A DNA stretch of 54,152 nucleotides from an uncultured beta proteobacterium (GTDB lineage Bacteria; Pseudomonadota; Gammaproteobacteria; Burkholderiales; Burkholderiaceae_C), in the NCBI GenBank assembly GCA_903909815.1, contig CAIVXG010000228.1, positions 1 through 54,152 on the forward strand. The letters run 5' to 3'. Under the pieces are notes generated by a model. That model saw only the letters and a program-made list of their open reading frames with translations, was not told where the DNA came from and did not search any database. This document shows positions 1-9,536 of this stretch, piece by piece. Numbering within the stretch: the stretch's first letter is position 1; each line of letters opens with the position of its first letter. The position numbers and the translations under genes were made by a program.

Positions 1-139
1 CTCCCGGTATTTTTCTCGGTTCCCGCTTTTGCACCTGACCTCGCGAAAATCATGCGCAAATACCGCCGCCATGACCCGCCACCTGATACCGAGCGCATGG
101 CAGCATGAACGCTACGGGAGAACTGGGCACTGTCCAGTC

Positions 140-373
140 ATGGACATTCGCACCCGATCCGAGCTAATCTCCTCGCGGGACACGAGACCCAGCGACATCC
201 CGATCACGCGCCTGGTGGTGGAGGTCTACGAGTCCGCTTCCCCATCCGTCAAAAGTCTCATGCTGGCGCAGTTGATGAGCCAGATACTGGAGTCCGCGAG
301 CCGTGTCTCGGCCGCTTCCAATTTGATTGGGGCATCGGATGCTGTCACGGTGTTGCAGAGCTTGGGGCTTTGA
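140..373 (+). CDS. Hypothetical small protein
   Basis: An open frame of 77 codons if the ATG at 140 is used; the frame stays open upstream to an ATG at 29, but the residues before 140 look unconstrained. The protein is hydrophilic at the start and then has a helical, leucine-, alanine- and serine-rich stretch (around residues 25-70). I do not recognise a domain. It resembles in style the short alanine/leucine-rich proteins often found unannotated in Burkholderiales. It precedes the HtrA protease gene on the same strand with a gap of about 120 bases. No clear ribosome binding site was seen, so it may be non-coding. Confidence 0.35.
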   Translation: MDIRTRSELISSRDTRPSDIPITRLVVEVYESASPSVKSLMLAQLMSQILESASRVSAASNLIGASDAVTVLQSLGL

Positions 374-495
374 AGCGAATGAACGCTCTTTCACCACTCC
401 AGGCGCGCAGCGAGCAAGGTACAAAAGTTTGGTGCGCTCGCATCGCGAGAGGGTAGGCGCGCGTACGATCATGGTTGTTTGATTGGAGAAGATAT

Positions 496-1980
496 TTGCA
501 TTCCAAGACTTCAGGACGCTCACATTTTGACGTTGGACTCCGCGTCGCGATCACGCTGGCGCTGCTCGTGGCAGCCAGCGCCAGCCAAGCGCAAAGCCCA
601 ACCCCGGCCACGGTGCCGGCGCGCGTCACTGCGCTCACGGCCCTGCCCGACATGGCGGGTATCGCAGCGATTTTTGCGCCGACCGTGGTGAATATCAGCA
701 TCACCGGAACGCGCAAGATTTCCACCGTCGGCGATACCAGCAGCGATGCGGGCGAGGAAGGTCCCGAGGGCCAGAGTCCGGACCCGATGCGCGATTTCCT
801 GCGCAGCTTTCAGCAACGCTTTGGCGGCTTGCCACCGCAAATGAGTTTGCCTGTACGGGGCGAGGGCTCGGGCTTCATCGTGAGCGCCGACGGGGTGATC
901 CTGACCAATGCGCACGTCATCGCCGACGCCGATGAGGTGCGGGTCAAGCTCACCGATCACCGCGAATTCATGGCCAAGGTCCTGGGTTCGGACAAAGTCA
1001 CCGACATCGCCGTGCTCAAGGTCGACGCCGCGAATTTGCCTTTTGTCGCGCTCACGCCGCCCAGCCCCTTGCGTGTGGGTGAATGGGTTTTGGCCATTGG
1101 TTCGCCCTACGGTTTTGAAAGCACGGTCACTGCAGGCGTGATCAGCGCCACCAAGCGCGCCCTGCCAGGCGACAGCGCCGTGCCCTTCATCCAGACCGAT
1201 GCCGCCATCAATCCGGGCAATTCAGGCGGCCCCCTGATCAATATGCGCGGCGAGGTGGTGGGTATCAATTCGCAAATCTATTCCCGCACTGGCGGCTTTC
1301 AGGGACTGTCGTTTGCGATTCCAATTGAAGTGGCGCAGCGTGTGCAGCAGCAGATACTGAGCACCGGGCAGGTGCACCACGCGCGCCTGGGCGTCGCGGT
1401 GCAGGAGGTGGATCAGACCCTGGCTCAGGCGTTCAAGATGGACAAGCCCGTGGGTGCGCTGGTCTCCGATGTGGACAAGGACAGCGCCGGGCAGCGCGCC
1501 GGCATGCGCAGCGGCGACATCGTGCTGAGCGTGAGCGGACATGAGGTCGACGTTCCCGGCGACCTGTCCACCGCGATGGGCATGGCCCAGCCTGGCGATC
1601 TGGTGGAACTGGTGATCTGGCGCGAGGGCGCACGCCACACGCTGCACGCCCGGTTGGAAGACGCCAAGCTGTCGGTGGCAGCCGCCGCGGTCAACGCCAC
1701 GGCGCGCATGGCCATGGGACCTCTGGGCCTGGCGCTGCGGCCGCTTCAGGCAGAGGAGCGGCGCGACGCCGGTGTCGCCTCAGGGCTGCTGGTGGAGGCT
1801 GTGAGCGGCGCGGCAGCGCGCGCCGACGTATGGGTGGGCGACATGCTTCTGGCCATTGACGGTCAACCGGTGGACAGCGTTGCGCAGGCCAGTGCGGCGC
1901 AGGCGCGTGCAAGCAACGCGGTGGCGCTGCTGATGCAGCGCGGGGGACTCAAGTTCTACGTGCCGCTGCGCCTGCCCTGA
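496..1980 (+). CDS. HtrA/DegP-family periplasmic serine protease with two PDZ domains
   Basis: Periplasmic quality-control protease and chaperone that degrades misfolded envelope proteins. With the TTG at 496 the protein has 494 residues. It starts with a signal peptide ending in an Ala-rich stretch (ASASQAQ) near residue 35. A trypsin-like domain follows, with His140 (TNAHV), Asp170 (TDIAV) and Ser243 (GNSGGP). Two PDZ domains lie at roughly 290-380 and 400-490, the usual DegP/DegQ layout. I chose TTG 496 over the in-frame TTG at 475 because GGAG at 485-488 is correctly spaced for it and the signal peptide is then short and regular. The family is clear; whether it is DegP, DegQ or MucD cannot be told from sequence alone. 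Confidence 0.93.
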   Translation: MHSKTSGRSHFDVGLRVAITLALLVAASASQAQSPTPATVPARVTALTALPDMAGIAAIFAPTVVNISITGTRKISTVGDTSSDAGEEGPEGQSPDPMRDFLRSFQQRFGGLPPQMSLPVRGEGSGFIVSADGVILTNAHVIADADEVRVKLTDHREFMAKVLGSDKVTDIAVLKVDAANLPFVALTPPSPLRVGEWVLAIGSPYGFESTVTAGVISATKRALPGDSAVPFIQTDAAINPGNSGGPLINMRGEVVGINSQIYSRTGGFQGLSFAIPIEVAQRVQQQILSTGQVHHARLGVAVQEVDQTLAQAFKMDKPVGALVSDVDKDSAGQRAGMRSGDIVLSVSGHEVDVPGDLSTAMGMAQPGDLVELVIWREGARHTLHARLEDAKLSVAAAAVNATARMAMGPLGLALRPLQAEERRDAGVASGLLVEAVSGAAARADVWVGDMLLAIDGQPVDSVAQASAAQARASNAVALLMQRGGLKFYVPLRLP

Positions 1981-2057
1981 GGCAACAGATCGGGGGGCGA
2001 AGCACCGACTCCGGGTTGCGATCGGAGATACTCTGCGCTCACTTTGGGAATTTCACC

Positions 2058-3701
2058 ATGCTGGGTTTGTGCCGCGCGCTCTGTTGCCTGATGCTGCTGT
2101 CGCTGGCTTTGGGAGTGCGCGCCAGCGAGTTGGTGACGCAGGTGTTCCACTCCCAGATTTTGCAGCGTGATTACCGTTATCAGGTGCTCCTGCCTGATGG
2201 CTATGCCCGGCAGCAAGCCAGGCAGTATCCGGTGCTGTACCTGCTGCATGGCGCCGGTGGCGAGGAGGGCGAGTGGCTGGACCCGATCGGCGTGCGCCAG
2301 ACCGTGGACAAGATGGTTTCGCAAGGCCAGATTCAGCCCATGGTGGTGGTGCTGCCGGCCCACGCCCAGGGTTGGTGGGTCGACGGGGCCAGGGACCGCA
2401 GCGAGAGCGCCTTGTTGCAGGAGTTGATGCCGCATGCACAGAGCCACTTTCGGATTCAGACGGCGCGGCAGACGCAGCTGATCGCGGGGTTTTCTGCCGG
2501 CGGCTACGGTGCGCTGAACCTGGTGCTGAAGTACCCGCAGCGCTTCGCCGCCGCGGCGCTGCTCAGTCCGGCCAGCTATGACCCGCTGCCCCCCGCCCAT
2601 TCCTCGGCCATGACGCAGCCGCCTTTTCAAACCGGCGGGAAGTTCGACCCCGGGCGCTGGCAGGCCCTGAATTACACGGCGCACATCGATGCCTATAAAC
2701 GCTCGGGCATCAAGGTGCCGCTGTACATACTGAGCGGTGACCACGACACGTTTGGCATCGCCCTGCAATCGGCGCAATTGTATGAGCGCTTGCGCCTGCA
2801 TCAACCGGGTGAGATTGCGCTGCGCATCGTCGACGGCGACCATGAGGACCCGGTCTGGCGCCGCGGCCTGCCCGAAGCCTTGATGTTCCTGAATGCGCGG
2901 CTTCGGCCAGTTGCCATGCGCGAGACGCTGCGCGTCATGAGCTATAACATCCGCTGCGGGTCGTGCGAGCGAGCGAACGATGTAAATCACTGGAGCCGGC
3001 GCAAATTTTTGGTGGCCGATGTGATTCAAAAATCCGACGCGGACGTGATCGGCTTGCAGGAGGCCGAACTGTTCCAGGTGCAGGATCTGTCGAGCTTGTT
3101 GCGCGACTTCGCGTGGGTCGGCCTGGGCCGAGACGACGGCCAAGAAAAGGGTGAAATGACCGCGGTGCTGGTGCGCCGCTCGGCTTTCGCCATCACCTCG
3201 AGCAAGACACTGTGGCTGTCGCCCACGCCCGATCGTCCTTCCAAAGGCTGGGACGCGATGCTGAACCGCACGCTCACGCTATTGCATCTCAAGAGCCTGC
3301 GCACCGGCCAGGAACTGAGTTTTTTGAACACGCACTTTGACCATATCGGAAAAGTGGCGCGCAACGAAAGCGGCAAGCTGATCGCAAAAGTGGTGCAGGA
3401 ACTGGGACCCAACCGAGCTGTGATCATGAGCGGCGACTTCAATTCAGATGCCAATTTCCCCGGCTACCAATCTCTGAACGAGAGCCTGCGGGATGCCGCA
3501 CGGATGTCACTCACGCCACTGTCGGGCGGCGGCATCAGCTTCAATGGATTTGGCACGGACCTGCAGCCAAACAACAAGATCGATTACGTTTTCGTCAGCC
3601 CCGAAGTCGAGGTTCTGTCGCACCGCCTGATCACGGAGTTGTACGACGGGCTCTACCCCTCGGACCATTTCCCGGTGCTGGTGCAGCTGCGACTTCCCTG
3701 A
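2058..3701 (+). CDS. Exported esterase / endonuclease-exonuclease-phosphatase fusion protein
   Basis: A 547-residue secreted protein in two parts. The ATG at 2058 starts a classical signal peptide (Leu-rich core, cleavage near LGVRA at residue 22); the frame is open to 2016 but that start adds a non-signal-like leader. Residues about 25-285 form an esterase-D-like alpha/beta hydrolase: oxyanion LLHGAGG, nucleophile Ser146 in GFSAGG, and a C-terminal GDHE histidine. Residues about 292-547 are an endonuclease/exonuclease/phosphatase (EEP) domain: Asn297 in SYNIR, Glu335 in LQEAE, His426 in NTHFD, Asp460/Asn462 in SGDFNSD and His537 in SDHFP, so all metal and catalytic positions are present. Each half belongs to a known family; the combination is unusual. 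Substrate unknown, perhaps a phosphodiester with an ester group. It converges on the GH3-GH5 gene. Confidence 0.85.
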   Translation: MLGLCRALCCLMLLSLALGVRASELVTQVFHSQILQRDYRYQVLLPDGYARQQARQYPVLYLLHGAGGEEGEWLDPIGVRQTVDKMVSQGQIQPMVVVLPAHAQGWWVDGARDRSESALLQELMPHAQSHFRIQTARQTQLIAGFSAGGYGALNLVLKYPQRFAAAALLSPASYDPLPPAHSSAMTQPPFQTGGKFDPGRWQALNYTAHIDAYKRSGIKVPLYILSGDHDTFGIALQSAQLYERLRLHQPGEIALRIVDGDHEDPVWRRGLPEALMFLNARLRPVAMRETLRVMSYNIRCGSCERANDVNHWSRRKFLVADVIQKSDADVIGLQEAELFQVQDLSSLLRDFAWVGLGRDDGQEKGEMTAVLVRRSAFAITSSKTLWLSPTPDRPSKGWDAMLNRTLTLLHLKSLRTGQELSFLNTHFDHIGKVARNESGKLIAKVVQELGPNRAVIMSGDFNSDANFPGYQSLNESLRDAARMSLTPLSGGGISFNGFGTDLQPNNKIDYVFVSPEVEVLSHRLITELYDGLYPSDHFPVLVQLRLP

Positions 3702-3710
3702 GTACGCACC

Positions 3711-3797
3711 TCGTCATCGCGAGGTCGTAGGCCGTGGCGGTCCAACTGGGCGCACCGCGAAAATACCTGGATCGCCGCGCTGCGCTCGCGATGACGA
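3711..3797. repeat. REP-like inverted-repeat element, copy A
   Basis: An 87-bp element between two convergent genes. Its ends are a perfect 12-bp inverted repeat (TCGTCATCGCGA at 3711-3722 and its complement at 3786-3797), with a second inner pair of near-matching arms (GGCGGTCCA and TGGATCGCC). The same plan recurs at 17340, 41084 and 42939. It can fold into a long hairpin and may help terminate both flanking genes. No transposase of the REP-associated type is in this window. Confidence 0.75.
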
Positions 3798-3799
3798 AT

Positions 3800-6700
3800 T
3801 TACTTGGCGTGGAACGGGTCCGGCGCGACCGGGCTGGCCATCCACTTCATGACTGGGGTGTTGACCTCGTAGGGCACGGTGCCGAACAGCTTGAAGAAAC
3901 TTTCAATCTCAGCCAATGGGGCTTTCTCGAAATCGATATCGGGCAGCGCCGCACCCTGCGCATTGGTCACCAGGCCCCAGTTCACTGGCGCTGCGCCGCC
4001 CGTGCGGCTGAGCTTCTTGTACGACCAGGCCGTGCTGGCCCAGCCCAGCTCAGCATAGCGGTCGAAACTGGCGCGGGTGATTTGTCCGCTCAACTCGGGC
4101 TCGATTTCGGCCCAGGGCTGAAACTCTCCGATGTACAGCGGCAGATCCAATGCGGCCATGCGTTTTTGCCAGTCGCAGACGCCACCGCCCTGAGGCAGGC
4201 AGCCAAGCCAGTCGCGGTGCACGTCCAGGCCCGGCTTGCCCCAGCCGAAAAAACCCGGGTAGGGGTGGGTTTCAAACACCACGTTCACCATGCCTTGCGC
4301 CAGTGGATTGCCGTAGGGTGCGATGCCCTTCGGGTGGTCGGGCAGGATGATGATGTGATTCGGGTCGACCTCGCGGATGCTGGCGTAGAGTTTCTTCACC
4401 ACGGCAGCCAGTTGCTCAGCCGTGCTGCCCCAGGGTTCGTTCAGCAGGTCGTAGCCCGCCACCACCGGCTCGTCGCGGTAGCGCGCGGCGATCTGGCGCC
4501 ACAGCCAGTCGGTGCGGTCCTGGTACTCGGGCGTGCTCCAGTAGAGGTTCTTGCCGGCACACCCGCTGTGGTGCTCGGTGCCCTGCGCACCCACGGCACC
4601 GTGCAGGTCGAGCACGACGTACAGGCCGCGCGCCTTGGCCTGGGCGATGGCTTGATCCAGATAGTGCCAGGCATCAGCGCGCAGATGGCGCGGGTTATTT
4701 TCGTCCTCGACCACGCTCCACAGGAAGGGCATGCGCACCAGATTCAGCCCGAATTTTGGAAGCAGGTCCCAGTCGCGCTGTGTGATCCAGTTGTCGCGGT
4801 GCAAGTGGATCAAACGCTCGCGCTCGGCCACGCCAAAGCGTTGGTCCAGCACCGCTTCCAGCGTGCACTGGTCGTTCACCTTGGCGTTCTCGCCGTAGCC
4901 CATCATCCAGAACTCGGGCAACAGCCAGTTGCCCAGATTTGCGCCCTTGAGTTGAATCGGTGTGCCGTCCGCCTGGGCCCAGTGCGTGCCTTGCGTGTGC
5001 AGCATGGAGTGCGTGGCGGGCGCGGAGTGGCGGGGTGCAGCCAGCTCGAAATTTGTGCGCAACCGGATGTCTGCCGCCGAGGCACCGATCATCAGCTCGA
5101 ACTCACCGGCTTCAGCTCCCCACTGCAGTTTTTCATTGTAGAAGGAGAGCTTCTCGCGATCGATAACAAAGCGCAGCGTGCGGGTCTGACCGGGTTCAAT
5201 CTGCACTTTCTGAAAGTCCTTCAATTCGCGTACCGGCCGCACCACGGACGCCACCTTGTCGCGCAAATACAGTTGTACGATTTCTTCGCCAGCACGTTGG
5301 CCCGTGTTCTTCACGTCCAGAGTGACAGTGATCTTTTCGTCACCCCGCAGCACGCTTTTGTCCAGTGCCAGATGCGAATATTCGAATTCGGTGTAGCTCA
5401 GACCGTAGCCGAACGCAAAGCGCGGCGTGCCATCAAGATCAATGTAGCCGCTGACGTAACCCGAGGCAGCGCCTACGGCCTGGGGGCGACCGGTGTTGAA
5501 GCTGTTGTAGTAGATCGGGATCTGCCCCACGCTGCGCGGAAAGCTCATGGTGAGCTTGGCTGAAGGGTTCACGTCACCGACAAGTACATCCGCAATTGCG
5601 TTGCCGGCCTCGGTGCCTAACCACCACGTGTAGACAATGGTGGGCACGTTGTCGGCGATCCAGTTGAAGACCAGGGGTCGCCCCGCGTTGATCAGCACCA
5701 CCACGGGTTTGCCGGTCGCCTGCAAGGCTTTGACCAAATCTTCCTGCACGCCGGGCAGGCTCAGGCTGGAACGGCTTCTTGCCTCGCCACTCATGTCCCA
5801 GCGCTCACCCACGCTGACAATCACCACGTCGGCTTGCTTGGCAATTTTCACTGCCTCAGAAAAACCGTCCGTGTTGTTGCCCTCGATCTCGCTTCCCTTG
5901 GCGTAGAGCAGCCGCGTGCCACTTCCCAGTTTGCTCTTCAGCCCGTCCCACTGCGATACGACAAATTTGGAATAGTCCACGTCGGGCAGGCTTATCGCCC
6001 AGCCGCCATGGTTGTCCTTGCTGGCCTTTACCATCGGGCCGATGAAGGCGATGGTCTTCACGTCCTTGGACAGCGGCAGCACGCGCTTGCTGTTCTTCAG
6101 CAACACGATGCTTTTGGCTGCCATTTCTCTGGCCGCCAGTCGATGCGCCGGATTGTTCAGCGCTGCCTGTTCGCGTGTCGCGTCGCTGAAGCGGTAGGGG
6201 TCGTCAAACAGACCGAGCTCGAACTTCTTGCGCAGAATGCGGCGCACGGCGTCATCCACCAACGCGACCGGTACCTTGTGCTCGGCCACGAGTTGCGCCA
6301 AGTTGTTGCGGTACGCATTGCTTTCCATGTCCATGTCGCTGCCGGCGGTGATGGCCGACAAGGCCGCACCCTTGCTATCCAAGACGTAACCGTGCGCCAT
6401 CATCTCGCCAATCGAACCCCAGTCGGAGACGACGAAGCCGCTGAAACCCCAATGGCCCTTCAGGATGTCGCGCAGCAGGTACTTATTGCCTGAGGCCGGG
6501 ATGCCGTTGAGATCGTTGAACGAGTTCATGAAAGTGGCTGCACCCGCATCCAACGCCGCCTTGAACGGCGGCAGGTAGGTCTCCCACAGCATTCGCTCGC
6601 TCATGTCCACCGAGTTGTAGTCGCGCCCGCCAAGGGCTGCACCGTAGGCTGCAAAATGTTTGGCCGTGGCCATGACCGCGTCCAGGTCGCCGAGCTGGTG

Positions 6701-7279
6701 GCCTTGAAAACCTTTGACACGGGCATACGCAATTTTCGAACCCAGGTAGGTGTCCTCGCCTGCGCCTTCCATGACGCGGCCCCAGCGCGGATCGCGTGCG
6801 ATGTCGACCATGGGCGCAAAGGTCCAGTGAATGCCACTGGCCGCGGCCTCGGTGGCGGCGATGCGGGCGGAGCGTTCGATAGCTGCCAGGTCCCAGCTGC
6901 CGGCTTCAGCCAATGGAATCGGGAACGTGGTCTTGTAGCCGTGGATCACGTCTTGCCCGAACAGCAGTGGAATCTTCAGTCGCGACTGCATTGCGACCTC
7001 CTGATACTGGCGCGTGGAATGGGTACCCAGGATGTTGAGCATGGACCCGACTCGACCGCTCTGTATGTCCTGTTTAAGGTTGCCCTTGAAAGTGACGGGT
7101 CCGGTGGCGCGCCAGTCGCCCGAATACTGGCTGAGTTGGCCCGCCTTTTCTTCCAGGCTCATCTGTTGCAGCAGTGCATCGACCTTGAGGTCCAGGCTGT
7201 CGGGTACGGCCGCGTGGAGCGGCGCCGACAATGCCAACGCGAGGGCCAGGGCGCAAGGGACGCAAGTCTGTCGTTTCAT
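3800..7279 (-). CDS. Exported GH3-GH5 bifunctional glycosidase (beta-glucosidase plus glucanase)
   Basis: A 1159-residue protein with a signal peptide (cleavage after about LHAA, residue 24). Residues about 25-640 form a BglX-like glycoside hydrolase family 3 catalytic region; Asp286 in the VSDWGS motif is the expected nucleophile. A fibronectin-III-like GH3 C-terminal domain follows at about 650-750. From about Met759 a complete GH5 domain begins: GANLGNWLLPE, LDLHGA, acid/base Glu948 in LLNEPWG and nucleophile Glu1052 in YIGEFQPW. Known chemistry: GH3 removes terminal glucose, while this GH5 type, with its NLGNWL start and DLHGA motif, resembles exo-1,3-beta-glucanases. I infer degradation of a beta-glucan such as laminarin to glucose by one exported polypeptide. 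No frameshift or stop separates the halves. No other polysaccharide gene is nearby. Confidence 0.9.
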   Translation of the reverse strand: MKRQTCVPCALALALALSAPLHAAVPDSLDLKVDALLQQMSLEEKAGQLSQYSGDWRATGPVTFKGNLKQDIQSGRVGSMLNILGTHSTRQYQEVAMQSRLKIPLLFGQDVIHGYKTTFPIPLAEAGSWDLAAIERSARIAATEAAASGIHWTFAPMVDIARDPRWGRVMEGAGEDTYLGSKIAYARVKGFQGHQLGDLDAVMATAKHFAAYGAALGGRDYNSVDMSERMLWETYLPPFKAALDAGAATFMNSFNDLNGIPASGNKYLLRDILKGHWGFSGFVVSDWGSIGEMMAHGYVLDSKGAALSAITAGSDMDMESNAYRNNLAQLVAEHKVPVALVDDAVRRILRKKFELGLFDDPYRFSDATREQAALNNPAHRLAAREMAAKSIVLLKNSKRVLPLSKDVKTIAFIGPMVKASKDNHGGWAISLPDVDYSKFVVSQWDGLKSKLGSGTRLLYAKGSEIEGNNTDGFSEAVKIAKQADVVIVSVGERWDMSGEARSRSSLSLPGVQEDLVKALQATGKPVVVLINAGRPLVFNWIADNVPTIVYTWWLGTEAGNAIADVLVGDVNPSAKLTMSFPRSVGQIPIYYNSFNTGRPQAVGAASGYVSGYIDLDGTPRFAFGYGLSYTEFEYSHLALDKSVLRGDEKITVTLDVKNTGQRAGEEIVQLYLRDKVASVVRPVRELKDFQKVQIEPGQTRTLRFVIDREKLSFYNEKLQWGAEAGEFELMIGASAADIRLRTNFELAAPRHSAPATHSMLHTQGTHWAQADGTPIQLKGANLGNWLLPEFWMMGYGENAKVNDQCTLEAVLDQRFGVAERERLIHLHRDNWITQRDWDLLPKFGLNLVRMPFLWSVVEDENNPRHLRADAWHYLDQAIAQAKARGLYVVLDLHGAVGAQGTEHHSGCAGKNLYWSTPEYQDRTDWLWRQIAARYRDEPVVAGYDLLNEPWGSTAEQLAAVVKKLYASIREVDPNHIIILPDHPKGIAPYGNPLAQGMVNVVFETHPYPGFFGWGKPGLDVHRDWLGCLPQGGGVCDWQKRMAALDLPLYIGEFQPWAEIEPELSGQITRASFDRYAELGWASTAWSYKKLSRTGGAAPVNWGLVTNAQGAALPDIDFEKAPLAEIESFFKLFGTVPYEVNTPVMKWMASPVAPDPFHAK

Positions 7280-7396
7280 GAGGCACGTCTTTCGTTTCGC
7301 TAGTCAGGGGGGCCGCGAGTCGACCGCTTGCACCCTAAGGCGCTGCCCCAGGGTTAGGGATGCCGATAGATGCGGGCTGCCGGTGGCGCTGGCGAC

Positions 7397-8338
7397 TCAG
7401 GGTCTGAGTATAAAGTGAAACGTTTCCAATTGAGGCAGTAGCAACCCTAGCGCGAACGGCAGGCTCAGCATCGCCAGCAGCGTGGATAGCGTCACCAAAC
7501 CGGCGACGTAGGCGCCGTTGTAGCCCATGCGGGCCGCCAGAACATAGGAGCTTGGCGCGGTAGGAAGGGCCGAAAAAGTCAGCAGCACCGTGCTTTGCAG
7601 CGGCGTCAGCGCAAACGCCCATGCCAGGCCGAAGGCCAGCACCGGCAGCACAAAATGCTTAAGCCCCAGCACGGCTGCAGTCAGAAACTTGGCGTTCGCC
7701 AGGTGACCCAGTTGCATGCCGGCACCGGCAGCCATCAGGCCCATGGCCAGCGACGCCGCACCGATGCGCGTGACCGTGGGGTCGAGCCAGAGCGGGATAT
7801 GCAGGCCGGCCAGGTTGGCCGCCAGCCCGGACACGGTGGCGATCACCAGCGGATTGCGCGCCAACTCGCGCGCCAGTCCGCGCTGCGCGTGCCGGGCCAT
7901 CGGCCAGACCGCTGCGACATTGAAGATCGGCACGCACATGCCGATCAAGAGCGCAGTCAGCGACTGCCCCTGCGGGCCGGCAAGGCGGTCCACCAATGCC
8001 AGCGCCACGAAGGAATTGAAGCGGAATGCGACCTGCGCCGACGCCGCGTGCTCGCGTGTATCGATATGTTTTTTTGCCCCTGGCCAGTGGCGAACCGAGT
8101 AGGCGAGGGCGATGGCCAGTGCGGCCAGCGCCAGGCCCGCACCCATGAAGCTCGAGGCCGCGCCCAGGTCAAGCGGGCTTTTCATGATGGACTGAAACAG
8201 CAGCACCGGAAACAGCATGAAATACACCAGGCTTTCCACCTGCTGCCAGACGCTGCGATTGAGCGCGGTGTAGCGGCACACGAGGTAGCCGCACAGGATC
8301 AGGGAAAAATCCGGAATGAGAAGTTGCGCAAAGTTCAC
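7397..8338 (-). CDS. AEC-family (auxin efflux carrier) transporter
   Basis: Integral membrane protein of the AEC/BASS-like fold, 313 residues from the GTG at 8338, with about ten hydrophobic segments. In bacteria such carriers move dicarboxylates or similar organic acids; the substrate here is unknown. Family members usually begin directly with a membrane helix, which fits the GTG start (NFAQLLIPDF). Longer in-frame starts at 8365 and 8428 add a poorly conserved leader, and no convincing ribosome binding site separates them. The gene is divergent from the Bug receptor gene, a pairing that fits organic-acid transport. Confidence 0.8.
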   Translation of the reverse strand: MNFAQLLIPDFSLILCGYLVCRYTALNRSVWQQVESLVYFMLFPVLLFQSIMKSPLDLGAASSFMGAGLALAALAIALAYSVRHWPGAKKHIDTREHAASAQVAFRFNSFVALALVDRLAGPQGQSLTALLIGMCVPIFNVAAVWPMARHAQRGLARELARNPLVIATVSGLAANLAGLHIPLWLDPTVTRIGAASLAMGLMAAGAGMQLGHLANAKFLTAAVLGLKHFVLPVLAFGLAWAFALTPLQSTVLLTFSALPTAPSSYVLAARMGYNGAYVAGLVTLSTLLAMLSLPFALGLLLPQLETFHFILRP

Positions 8339-8523
8339 GGGTGGGAGAATAACCGCAATGCCCATGGCCTCTGCGGGTTTGTCCAGATGGTGTGCAAACA
8401 ACTGATTGCGTATAACCGCAGGCTGCAAGAGGGCCTCTCGCCTATGATGGCGCTTGGGCCAGGCTGCGCCAGGCTGAGGCCTTTTGGGTCAGCCCTTCAC
8501 ATTCAATCAAGGCAGGAAAAATC

Positions 8524-9489
8524 ATGATGCATCGCCGTACTCTTTTGGCACTGACGCTGGTGGCTTGCGCCACTTCTGCGCTGGCGCAAAGTTATCCCAC
8601 CAAGCCGATCCGCTTGACGGTGCCCTTTGCCCCCGGCGGCACCACCGACATCATTGCCCGCATCGTCGCCGAGGGCTTGGGCAAGGCATTGGGGCAGACG
8701 GTGGTGGTGGAAAACAAGTCCGGTGGCGGCGGTGTGCTGGGTGCCACGGATACGGCCCGGGCCGCTCCCGACGGCTACACACTGGGCGTGGCCACGGTGT
8801 CCACGACGGCGGCGAATCCCGCCATCAATCCAAAGATCACCTACAACCCCATCACCGACTTCACGCCCATCATCAACATCGCTGCCACGCCCAACGTGAT
8901 TGCGGTGCACCCGAGTTTTCCAGCCAAGGACTACAAGGCTTTTGTCGCCGAACTCAAGCACAACCCCGGCAAGTATTCCTACTCGTCTTCTGGCACGGGC
9001 GGCATCGGCCACCTGCAAATGGAGTTGTACAAGAACCTGAGCGGAACTTTCGTGACCCACATCCCGTACCGCGGCGCTGGCCCGGCGCTGAACGACACCG
9101 TAGCCGGTCAGGTCTCCATGACCTTTGACAACATGCCCTCGTCCATGCCTTTCATTCAGACCGGACGTCTGGTTGCCATCGTTGTGGCCGCGCCGCAGCG
9201 TCTGGCGCAGTTGCCCAATGTGCCTACGTTCAAGGAAGTGGGCCTGGAGCCCGTGAACCGCATGGCCTACTACGGAATCTATGGCCCCAAGGGTATGCCC
9301 CGCGACGTGGTTAACAAGATCAATGCGGCCGTGCGCAAGACGCTGGAAGATCCGGCTGTGAAAAAGCGCATCGAAGACACCGGCTCCATCGTCATTGGCA
9401 ACACCCCCGAACAATTTGCCGAGCAGATCAAGGCCGAGTACGAGGTCTACAAGAAGGTCGTTGCTTCGGCCCACTTGAAGCTTGAATGA
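8524..9489 (+). CDS. Bug-family (tripartite tricarboxylate transporter) solute receptor
   Basis: Periplasmic binding protein of the Bug/TctC family, 321 residues, with signal peptide (MHRRTLLAL through ALAQ). The mature start [16 protein letters not shown] and the following TDIIAR and GGGGVLGA segments are the family's ligand-binding loops. These receptors deliver carboxylates, often citrate, other dicarboxylates or aromatic acids, to TctAB membrane proteins. No tctA or tctB gene is nearby, which is normal for the highly multiplied Bug genes of Burkholderiales, so it either shares a distant transporter or acts as a sensor. An AGGAAAAATC ribosome site precedes the ATG. The stop overlaps an ATG at 9486 in the xerD frame. 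Confidence 0.92.
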   Translation: MMHRRTLLALTLVACATSALAQSYPTKPIRLTVPFAPGGTTDIIARIVAEGLGKALGQTVVVENKSGGGGVLGATDTARAAPDGYTLGVATVSTTAANPAINPKITYNPITDFTPIINIAATPNVIAVHPSFPAKDYKAFVAELKHNPGKYSYSSSGTGGIGHLQMELYKNLSGTFVTHIPYRGAGPALNDTVAGQVSMTFDNMPSSMPFIQTGRLVAIVVAAPQRLAQLPNVPTFKEVGLEPVNRMAYYGIYGPKGMPRDVVNKINAAVRKTLEDPAVKKRIEDTGSIVIGNTPEQFAEQIKAEYEVYKKVVASAHLKLE

Positions 9490-9536
9490 AACCTGGGGGA
9501 CAGACCCAGCCTGCACTGTCCTCACCTGATCATCGG

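Noticed and set aside
3734-5563. 609-codon open frame on the plus strand
   Set aside because: Antisense to the GH3-GH5 gene; no family likeness, and long antisense frames are expected in GC-rich DNA.
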